Assembly: GCA_946803715.1 (NCBI GenBank)
Contig: CAMPET010000608.1
Coordinates: forward strand, 2,787 to 13,421
Source: Beroe ovata
Taxonomy: Eukaryota > Ctenophora > Nuda > Beroida > Beroidae
Direction of reading: 5' to 3'
DNA: 10,635 bases
Part shown: piece after piece, positions 1 through 7,501 of the stretch
Numbering within the stretch: the first letter of the stretch is position 1
Layout of the letters: each line of letters opens with the position of its first letter
Program-made: the position numbers and the translations under genes
The notes under the pieces: generated by a model
Databases searched by the model: none
Told to the model about the DNA's origin: nothing
The model's input: only the letters and a program-made list of their open reading frames with translations

Positions 1-106
1 GAAAGGTTACTAGGGCAGAAGAGAGGGTCACCATGGGGGACAGCAGAGGGGTTACCAGGGGGGAGGGCAGAAGAAAGGGCCACCACTCACAACTCCACCC
101 CCCCAG
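1..106 (+). other. 3' end of an intron with purine-rich imperfect repeat
   Basis: This is non-coding sequence ending in a C-rich acceptor at 105-106. Two imperfect copies of a roughly 45-base purine-rich unit are visible: gggcagaagagagggtcacc near 13-32 and gggcagaagaaagggccacc near 65-84. It is read as the tail of the intron that precedes the exon at 107. Confidence 0.5.
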
Positions 107-375
107 ACGAAGAAGAGGAGAGCGTTGCTCACTACACATTCGTGTACGAGGCAGGACCTGAACAGAGGACAGTATACATGCAGAGCTCGGGCGAGAGCAC
201 CATAGAACAGTACATTCTCGTCCTGCAAAAAGGACGGCAAGTCGTCCAGGAGGTGTTCAAGTTCTACCGGGAGAGCTTTGAGAAGTTACTGAGGAAGGAT
301 GTGAAGTATCAGCTGTTACTACCACCTGTTATCAAGGGGGAGATGGTGGAGGATTCAGGCGAGTCGGAGGGTTGA
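107..375 (+). CDS. C-terminal exon of an unrecognised protein (partial, 88 full codons)
   Basis: An open frame runs from a good acceptor (a pyrimidine tract ending in cccag at 106) to a TGA at 373-375. The exon enters after the first base of a codon, so upstream exons lie off the left edge. The product starts with an acidic run (EEEESVAHY), then a stretch with VYMQSSGESTIEQY, then a helical, charged segment (VVQEVFKFYRESFEKLLRK), and ends LLLPPVIKGEMVEDSGESEG. There is no signal peptide, membrane segment or catalytic motif in this piece. I do not recognise the family. Coding character is supported by the open frame bounded by an acceptor and by the plausible amphipathic composition. The next gene starts about 530 bases downstream on the same strand. 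Confidence 0.6.
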
Positions 376-906
376 GAGGAGTCTGTTCAGATCTTTTATA
401 CCTATAGTCTGACGATCAGGATTTTATCAATTATCATTCATGCGTCCTGTTTTATTATATTTGAATTTTTAATTTATTTTAACATTTGATGCCTGTCTAG
501 TGTTCTGGTGGCGTTTTTGCACTACTGATTTTAATTTGAAACCAATTTCGATTGATTGATTCGTCCAATCTTCGTAATTTGCTGTTCAGTGTTCAACGTT
601 CAGTATGTTGCTTTCCTTACCACTTCTTACTACGTTTGATAACCTTATCTTCCCTTCATTCCAGTATGTCAAGTAACACATTGTCAAGTGATACGAGTAA
701 ACTAATGCACCGTGAGCACTGACCAAGCACCAATGCAGCTGCAGATACAGTGAATTGACGTATCTTATTCCCACAAGAAGATCATCACAAATCCTTGCTT
801 CACAATCAGTTGCTACACAACCAGTTGCGCAGTTGCTATAGAATCAGTTAAAATATATCTGCTGGGGAAGATCGCCGTGGTCTGATAAGTTTAGAAAGGC
901 AGTGGC
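376..906 (+). other. Intergenic region: 3' UTR of the left gene and 5' region of the PNPLA8-like gene
   Basis: The sequence is AT-rich with T-runs around 460-480 that could be 3' UTR, but I see no clear AATAAA. No frame here looks coding. The last 100 bases or so probably hold the promoter or 5' UTR of the downstream gene, whose candidate first ATG is at 907. No convincing TATA box was identified. Confidence 0.4.
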
Positions 907-3900
907 ATGTATCGCAATGGTTTCAAGGTAAGTTGAACTTCTCAACTTCCACGTTTATCACGAGACACGGATATACGTAGAAATAGGCGACAATTTGATT
1001 GAACATCGCCACAGCCCATGAACTATACTTTCAGCTGCATATGAGGATGTTTGAAAGATCATCCTGTCGACGAAACCACTTCTCCCGAACCCCCACTTCC
1101 CACCCCATTACCCACTCCATCCCCCAATCCATCTCTCCCTCCTGTCCCCTCTCAAATCCCCTCTCACTTCGGAGATGTCTCCACTCTGTTGAAGTGAAGA
1201 CAGAATGGCACACACTCTTTTCCTACCTCAACACTACCAACACCAGTGAACTGAAGACAGTTACCGATAGTATCGCCAAGAAAGTGCTGGGGAATCCGCT
1301 CGAAAAGTACTATGTCATGGACAATAAGGTGTGACTGTTTGCCTGATTCGGTGTGATTTACTGTGACTCTGCGTGATTGAGTATGCGTTTTAGGTGAAAC
1401 TGCGCGAATGCGATTGTATGCGTGACCGCGCGACACGCGTATCAACTTTTCCAGAACTCTCCCCAATCCTATCCCTCACAGGAGGTGATGGACCGTGTAA
1501 CGAGTCTCTCGGAACACCCAGACACCCTGGTCCGGTTCAAAGCACGGCAGATTCTCCACATGGTGGGCGTGGTCCCGAAACATCGGTCCGGTATTCGTCT
1601 CCTGAGCATTGATGGTGGTGGAACACGTGGTCTCATTGCCATCAGGTACCTACATCTCTGTAACTATAGTAGCTGTATAGTAACTATACAGTAACTATTG
1701 TAACTACATTAACTATAGTAACTATAGTAACTACATTCCTGATAGCCAGAGTGAGCAATAATATACTGTTACATCACACCTATGAGGTGCGTATTTGGCC
1801 ATATTTCTCGAGGCGAAGCCGAGTGAAATTTGGGCAATACGCACCGAATGGGTGTGATGTAAAAGTATTATGTAACGATTGGAAAGCAAGCTACTGTTAC
1901 CGCTACATTTCAACGTTTCAACGACTGAGACGTCCTCATGAGTTACATAATGGAGTGTATCGCCTTGTTGAGCGTATACGGTTCTGCCAGTTACCCGGTC
2001 TCTACAATTCATGAACCGCGAGAAGTGACTGTGGCAGTCATCGACACAGTACAAGTCACTTCAGTCGCCGCCCCTAATGCCACTCCAGTATTCACTGCCG
2101 CTAATGCCACTGCAGTATTCACTGCCCCTAATGCTCATTGTGTCAGTGTATTTCAGTGTGTTGAAGAAGTTGGAGGCCCTCACACAGAAGCGGGTGTATG
2201 AGATGTTTGATTTCTGTATCGGAACCAGCACCGGGGCCCTCCTCATTGCCCTCATGATAGCCAATAGGAGGCCACTAGATGAGGTGCTGGAGATTTACCT
2301 GGACCTCAGCAAAACTGTGAGCAATATGTTACTTTCTGTCTGTTTGATCGGTGGAGGATTGCGCTCCAAAGTGTGATATCTGGGAGAAATTATTGGAAAG
2401 ATCTGAGTGAGACATCACAATTACATGTCTGTGTTTTTGTCCGAACTCTCACACACAGACTGACATATACTATCAGGTGTTTGGTGGAAGATCAGTACTG
2501 GCAGTGGGCAGGTTCGTGTGGAAACAGTACAGATACAACACGCAGATATGGGAGGTGAGTGTCACACAGTTGTGCCATCCTCTATCCTCTACCCTGTATT
2601 AGTTTCCCCGTTCTCTCGCTCCAGCTCACTCCCCCCGCTTTGCTTTCCCCCTAACTCCCCCTTCCCCTCTGCTAACTCCCCCCTTCCCCTCTGCTAACTC
2701 CCCCTTTTTACCTCCCTCTCCGCTAAGTCCCCTCACCTCTGATAGGATATTCTGAAAGCTGAGTTTGAGGAGTGGACGATGTCAGATGTTAGTTGTTGGG
2801 AGAGGTCTCCCCTTGTCGCGTTTGTGAGCTGTGTGGTGAACCACGAGGTCGTACACCCCTACGTGTTCAGGTAATTGCCTTCTGTTACCATGGTGTTACC
2901 ATGGAAACGTGGTGATTGTCGAGCGGTTGGGAGCTCTGCACAATGTGGGCGTGGCTTCATGGCGAGTATAAACACTTTATGTTAGTAAAAAGGATTGCTA
3001 TTTGAGTATTTGTATTGTGAGAGCAGGAAAGATGATTTGGTGGAAAATTTTCCATTATTGTGATAGTAAAGAGGAGAAAAGTGATCTCCGAAGTCTGATA
3101 CCATGTTCTGATACCATGGTCTCCGAAGTCCGTAACCTTGGTAACACTGTAACAGGATAACACCCGCATAACCATGGTAACAACCACTTGTTCAGATCGT
3201 ACGATATACCGTCTGATAAGAAGGTAGTGTACCGGGGAGGGTACAAGCATCTGCTGTGGGAGAGTCTGAGGGCATCGACCGCAGCTCCCAGCTATTTCGG
3301 GGAGCATGAGATTGGATCTGATGTGCACATTGATGGAGCTCTGCTCTACAATAACCCAACGGGTTAGCTTGTTAATGAACATTGTATAATGTACTTCTTA
3401 TAGCTTTATAGATGTACATTGTCTAAATTATGTATTATCCTTTTCAATTCTAGATGTATCAAATTCTAGGATACAGCGCATTGCGTCAGGTTTTGTCTTT
3501 CATGACGTTGTGACTTATCTTCAGACATCTTAAGAGTTAGGACAAGTCACCTCTTGAGTTGAATTAAAGGACACACAGCGACAATCGGCATAGGCTGATG
3601 TCAAAATCATATAGTTGCCACGTTTTTGGGAAAAACCTGGATCAAAAGCATGAACTCGCAGTATCTAATTAACATTTGAAATTCAATTACTTTGCAGATA
3701 TACTCGAACCATTGTTCCTAAATATAGCACCATATCGTAATTCTATGATAACATGTCCTGTAACTTTAACCATTGAAATAATTCTTGAGAAGCAGTCACT
3801 CAGAACCAGATAAATTGCCTCGGAAAATACCCTAAAACCTGTTCTACCACTGTTTTTTCCTGTGAATCATGAAATTGATTTACATTCCAACACAGCAAGT

Positions 3901-4732
3901 AGAACAAGTTAAAACGAACCACTCCTTTGAGTCGTCATGGTAACTTTGAATTCACGCCAACTTATATCTCGGTCCGTTTGCTAAAGGAAGAATTTCAGTC
4001 CAAGGAGTTTGAACTATTAGGTACTATCTAGATGGAACTAGCTACTTAGTGTTACGTGTCTGAACTAACAATATCTATATCACAGCTCTAGGACTGAGAG
4101 AAGCGAGGAGGGTGTGGCCCAATGAGACCCCTCAGTGTGTTGTTTCCATAGGATCTGGCAAGTTGCCATGGCAATACCGTACTGTGGAGGCTAAGCCATC
4201 GTCTCTACTTGACACTATGCATCACGTGAGTTTACAAGATTCATCGTTCTCGGTCAAAGAACGTTGTTACTGTTGAATTAGATCAAGTTTCTATGTTATA
4301 TTGCGGTGAACAATGACGTCATTCTCAGGTGATAGCAGGTGCCACAGAAACTGAGACAACTCATCTGACACTGGCGGATCTCCTGAACAAACAGAACTAC
4401 TTCAGATTCAACCCACAAATCAAGGAGGTAAGATGGAGATTCTCTTTCTTTTATGACTCTATTGAATAAAACAGTTATTGATTACTGCGGACAATCGGCA
4501 ACTACAGACTTAAATTTGATTCACTAAGGTGCAGTAACCAATTGTTTGAATAATCATATTCCAGATCACGCCATTGGACGAAATCAGCACATCAGTATTA
4601 CAGAATCTGATACTGCAGACTGATAACTTCATCAAGTGGAATGCAGATAAGTTTGCAGCGTGCAGTGAAGCACTGCTGGTTAACGGGAAACCACCTGATG
4701 ATTTGTGGACCAAACTAAACAAACAGCTATGA
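907..4732 (+). CDS. PNPLA8: Patatin-like phospholipase, calcium-independent PLA2-gamma type
   Basis: Ten exons inferred: 907-927, 1035-1328, 1482-1645, 2157-2316, 2477-2554, 2746-2870, 3196-3362, 4086-4225, 4329-4427, 4565-4732. All junctions are GT-AG and the frame stays open, giving 471 residues. The enzyme should hydrolyse acyl chains of membrane phospholipids. Residues 146-155 hold the glycine-rich oxyanion loop (DGGGTRG). GTSTG at 182-186 gives the nucleophile Ser184, and HIDGALLYNNP gives the catalytic Asp326. ASTAAP, the VVSIGSG strand and a C-terminal YFRFNP block followed by PLDE match iPLA2-gamma from memory, in the right order. The N-terminus (about 100 residues) is rich in Arg, Ser, His and Pro and could be a mitochondrial presequence. 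It is much shorter than the vertebrate N-terminal region. The protein ends NKQL, without the SKL-type peroxisomal tail of the human protein. The first two exons are the least certain. Confidence 0.88.
1659..1737. repeat. TAACTATAG-type simple repeat
   Basis: Six or more degenerate copies of a roughly 10-base unit (taactatag, gtaactacat, gtaactata) follow one another inside PNPLA8-like intron 3. No coding meaning is apparent. Confidence 0.75.
1757..1876. mobile_element. Foldback (MITE-like) palindrome
   Basis: Two pairs of perfect arms are nested: ttacatcacacc (1769-1780) pairs with ggtgtgatgtaa (1851-1862), and ggtgcgtatt (1786-1795) pairs with aatacgcacc (1836-1845). The centre (1807-1824) is a further self-complementary stretch around ctcgaggcgaagccgag. 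The complete fold is about 100-120 bases. Such long imperfect palindromes without a coding region are typical of non-autonomous foldback elements or MITEs. A target-site duplication was not clearly seen, so mobility is inferred. Confidence 0.5.
2070..2136. repeat. 27-base tandem repeat, about 2.4 copies
   Basis: The unit begins ctaatgccactccagtattc and continues actgcc. It recurs at about 2075, 2101 and (partly) 2128 with one or two mismatches. It lies just upstream of the acceptor of PNPLA8-like exon 4, so it may bring the branch-point region with it. Confidence 0.7.
2651..2736. repeat. Pyrimidine-rich tandem repeat of about 22 bases
   Basis: The motif ctaactcccccttcccctctg recurs at about 2651, 2672 and 2695, followed by decayed copies, inside the intron between PNPLA8-like exons 5 and 6. 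It forms an unusually long polypyrimidine tract in front of the acceptor at 2745. Confidence 0.7.
2871..3195 (+). other. PNPLA8-like intron 6 with TTACCATGG-type repeats
   Basis: The donor is TTCAG|GTAATT and the acceptor TTGTTCAG, with two bases of an Arg codon carried over. Short repeats are scattered through it: gttaccatgg twice near 2885-2905, tctgataccatg twice near 3096-3119, ctccgaagtc twice near 3086 and 3121, and an inverted copy ataaccatggtaaca near 3168. Their meaning is unknown. Confidence 0.6.
3363..4085 (+). other. PNPLA8-like intron 7, the longest in the gene
   Basis: This 723-base intron lies between the codons of the NNPT and ALGLREA segments (donor ACGG|GTTAGC, acceptor ATCACAG). 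The sequence is AT-rich, and I find no long open frame, RNA gene or clear repeat in it. It is larger and more complex in composition than its neighbours, so an old degraded element is possible but unproven. Confidence 0.6.
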
Positions 4733-5097
4733 AAAACACTAAACATGAACCAACTAACGTTATGTTCCTGCGAGATTTAACTTATTTGATAGGGATTTAT
4801 GTAAATAGCTTATACCGATAGCATGATGCATTATATTGAAATTCAGCACGGCATGTAGACAGACATGTATGACGTTTCATTGTCCACCCATTCTTTCGGG
4901 ACCGGAATCTTATTACGGGTTCCGAAACAAGGGTTAACGAATCCCATGAAAATATTTGCCACTGACATACCATGTCACAAAATATTTTGGTGCTTCGCGT
5001 CGGCGGCGGTAATATTGTGACGATTTTGAGTCACGCGCAGCCGCGCGGCGCGCATTGTAGAAATCAGTGGACATAACATGAATATTATCTCAGTAGC
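4733..5097 (+). promoter_or_regulatory. Intergenic region with GC-rich probable promoter of MRPL10
   Basis: The first half is AT-rich and probably 3' UTR of the PNPLA8-like gene. From about 4989 to 5056 the sequence becomes rich in CpG (gcgtcggcggcgg, then gcagccgcgcggcgcgc), which is unlike the surrounding DNA. It sits 40-110 bases upstream of the MRPL10 start, as a TATA-less housekeeping promoter would. This assignment rests on position and composition only. Confidence 0.4.
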
Positions 5098-6132
5098 ATG
5101 GTTCAGTGTCAGCGATCGTTGACACCACTCGTGACATGTGTACGTCATATGGCAGTTGGATACAACTACAAAGTATCGAACAAGCGATGTTTTTACGATC
5201 CTAAACGGGGGGATGAGGCGGAGAGCACGGTGAAGATACCTTTCAAAGAGAGGATTGAAAACATGTCAAGGGAGAGGAAATGGCAGCTCGGTTTGGTGGA
5301 GGATATCTTCAATAATTACCAGAATATCATCGCTATTCATATGAAGTATCAACCTAGACAAGAGTATGAGTAAGTCGCGTTCAATCCACGGAAATTAGCT
5401 CTGTAATTTGACCAAATTATCTCTATCTGAAGAAACAGTGTCGGAGAATTCCTGATCTGACATGTTTTCCAGTGTTACTCATCAGTATGTCATATCTACA
5501 GGCAAAAGTTAGACTGGGATTTGGTTGACGAACTGCAAGGAACAACAATCCAAGGGAACTGGTATCCCAGACACTGTGTAATGAATTACCTGAGACGATC
5601 GCCGTACATACACATGTTGCCACTCTTTCAACACAGGACTGGGATACTTTATACCCACAATGAAGAGGAGGTGCAGAAGATTTGCAGGTGAGGACTCGGG
5701 AAATTGGGGAACAGAAACAGGGGTGTTATGAGGATTGAGGGTAGGGGTGTGATTGGCCGATTGGGGTTGGATGGGGTCAGTGGTGTGATCAAGAGAATTA
5801 AAGGGGGGTTGGCGTTGCTGGGATGGGTGTTTTCTCATATTCTGATTGGTGTTGTCACTTAATACGATAGAGGAGTTTAATGAGATCACTGTTTCAGGAT
5901 ACTGCTAAAGTCCCAGTACAAGAAACACCTGATCCTAGGCGGTCTCGTGGGTGGAAAACTGTACGGGCCCACTGACTTGGTGCGGTTAGGAGAGCTGGAG
6001 GATAAGATAACAGAGCAGAGCAAACTGGTCGGATTGTTGTCTACCCCAGGTGTGACACTCACACAGACACTCTCACACACGTCGTCAAACCTGGCACTGG
6101 TCCTCCAACATCGCCCATCACCGAACAGCTAG
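5098..6132 (+). CDS. MRPL10: Mitochondrial large ribosomal subunit protein uL10m
   Basis: Three exons (5098-5369, 5502-5687, 5898-6132) join in frame through GT-AG introns of 132 and 210 bases and give 230 residues; human MRPL10 is about 260. The family forms the base of the mitoribosomal stalk that recruits translation factors. The first 25-30 residues (MVQCQRSLTPLVTCVRHMAV) are basic with few acids, as in a mitochondrial presequence. A helical segment at about 60-85 (WQLGLVEDIFNNYQNIIAIH) matches the start of the L10 fold. MLPLFQHRTGILY, the basic KKHLILGGLVGG and the C-terminal block LVGLLSTPG...LVLQHRP align in order with human MRPL10 from memory (LPLF, LLGGCIDD, LVGGL, LLQHQP). The 5098 ATG is the first in frame that supplies the presequence. 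The gene looks complete. Confidence 0.85.
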
Positions 6133-6334
6133 CATTGTGTGTTTGGGAGGGAATGAACTACTTGGAAATGAAATATTTATATCGTTGATAAGATTAAATA
6201 TGTTGAACACATATTGTATCCTTGATTAAATAGTGTGTCGCTGTATGTGTCTCTATTCAGTACCGGTTCCTAGGGTTTTATCATGTGATCACATATCTCA
6301 ATATTAACATCTCAATTGATCTCACTAGCAAGAC
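6133..6334 (+). other. Short intergenic region between MRPL10 and the next gene
   Basis: AT-rich sequence contains two gattaaat motifs (about 6191 and 6221). Each includes ATTAAA, a common variant poly(A) signal that would serve the MRPL10 transcript. Only about 100 bases then remain before the next start, so the promoter of the downstream gene must be compact or overlap this 3' UTR. Confidence 0.4.
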
Positions 6335-7446
6335 ATGTTATGTAGACGGTGTGTACCACTCTTACAACGATCAGCTGCCAGTAAACCCAGGAATAGAACA
6401 GACACCACTGTGACCATACAGACACTCCTCAGACACTCTTCTACGTCCCAAGACATTAGTGATCAGGTTCTCCAGAAAGTTGACTATTTATTTCGGCAAC
6501 GCTGAATTATGAACTGTTCAGCGTTTTCCTGAATAATATACTGGGTTGGTTATCCGAAATCACATTCTCAGGGCAGCGAGTCACGTGACCTGGTTGCGGA
6601 AGATGAAGTAGATGAGCTGAAAAGTGTATCTGAGTGCCACAGAACCACGGATAGACGGGGATTTTATCGTCCATTGTCGTCGAAAACACTCACCGGTCAC
6701 AAGATACACCGTGAGTCTGACGGTCATTGACATGTTCCTTGACCACGATTATTGAGCTGAACAAAAAAATCAAAGCTTCATCATTTCAGCGCACAATCAC
6801 ATAGTGGACAAGCTGTACAGTGAAACCCAAGACAGAGAGATGAAATACCTAGGATTGGACTCGAGCCAGATGAGTTATGACGAGGAAACGGTTCTCAATA
6901 CCATCAAACAGCCAAAGGTTGGTCATGATCCTCCCCAGAGTCCATGTTGTCATCAATCGGACACTGTGTCCGTGCAGGAACAGTTGACCGATGGACAGAT
7001 AAAATATGGCAGCACTATCCAAATTGGCGCCCCGAATCTTTGCGGAATTCTAGTTGTGGAGGTATGTTTTTGTTGGATTAAAATGAAACATGTCTATTGC
7101 TTGCGCTCATTGAGTCGTCTCCAGGTTCAGGAGTTTATTGACGGGCTTCAGGACAAGTACTTGGCAGAGTTGCCCGGTAGACTAGAGGGAGCACTGAAAC
7201 AGGCCCAGAAAATCCGGAACTTCCGAATGTACCCACAAAACTTGATGGGACTAGATCCCTTCAACTACATACGAGAAGTTAGCACTCAGACATCCTGTTC
7301 ACTAACAGATAAATGCAATTTCCACTGCAGTGAATGCAATGATTGATATTGGCAAATCGGTGGGTACAATATACCAACTACTGTTCTCCTGTCCGCAGGA
7401 ATTGGCAGCACAGGAACACATGAACGAGATGGCATTATATATGTAG
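6335..7446 (+). CDS. Unrecognised protein with probable mitochondrial presequence
   Basis: Six exons inferred: 6335-6478 (or ending 6466), 6572-6710, 6790-6917, 6978-7061, 7125-7277, 7399-7446, giving about 227-231 residues and a TAG at 7444. The N-terminus MLCRRCVPLLQRSAASKPRN is Arg/Ser/Leu-rich without acids, a strong presequence look. The rest is soluble and helical. Conserved-looking blocks are HPHNHIVDKLYSETQDREMK, YGSTIQIGAPNLCGI, VQEFIDGLQDKYLAELPGRL and KIRNFRMYPQNLMGLDPFNY. There is no membrane segment or known catalytic motif. The position between two probable mitoribosomal protein genes makes a mitochondrial role attractive, but no function is assigned. The exon 1 donor is weak in both choices. 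Two introns (6918-6977 and 7062-7124) are short and open in frame, so they might be retained. Confidence 0.65.
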
Positions 7447-7501
7447 AAATTCACATTATACAGTAATTAATTGATATAGTTATTAATTGATGACATCATG
7501 A
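7447..7501 (+). other. Short AT-rich spacer with repeated TTAATTGAT
   Basis: Only about 50 bases separate the preceding stop codon from the next putative gene. The motif attaattgat occurs twice (near 7466 and 7481). An ATG at 7498 opens a frame that ends after three codons at 7507; see the mL45-like entry. Confidence 0.5.

Larger units (their letters stand above)
1646..2156 (+). other. PNPLA8-like intron 3, repeat-rich
   Basis: This 511-base intron splits the patatin domain between the oxyanion loop and the nucleophile elbow. Its donor is AG|GTACCT and its acceptor TATTTCAG. It contains a TAACTATAG-type repeat, a foldback element and a 27-base tandem repeat, each listed separately. The small open frames in it, on both strands, are by-products of the palindrome and repeats. 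Confidence 0.8.

Noticed and set aside
1394-1612. Plus-strand frame beginning at an apparent acceptor at 1393 (VKLRECDC...)
   Set aside because: It would read the patatin exon out of frame. The acceptor at 1481 joins exon 2 to the frame that contains RLLSIDGGGTRG.
1731-2054. 107-codon minus-strand frame in intron 3
   Set aside because: It spans the palindrome and simple repeats. The plus strand gives a mirror-image peptide, so it is a structural artefact.
2373-2558. Reading exon 5 in the frame CLVEDQYWQWAG
   Set aside because: Joining 2316 to 2477 in phase 0 gives VFGGRSVLAVGRFVW...NTQIWE, which matches the PNPLA8 family; the other frame does not.
2957-3382. 141-codon minus-strand open frame
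   Set aside because: It lies antisense to a well-supported PNPLA8-like exon (3196-3362) and shows no domain, signal or splice structure of its own.
3363-4085. Possible degraded transposon in PNPLA8-like intron 7
   Set aside because: No terminal repeats, open frame or recognisable reverse transcriptase/transposase motif was seen; length alone is not evidence.
5509-5889. 126-codon minus-strand open frame
   Set aside because: It covers MRPL10 exon 2 and intron 2 in antisense. Its composition is low-complexity (Pro/Asn/Ser/Thr) and reflects repeats such as ggggtt in the intron.
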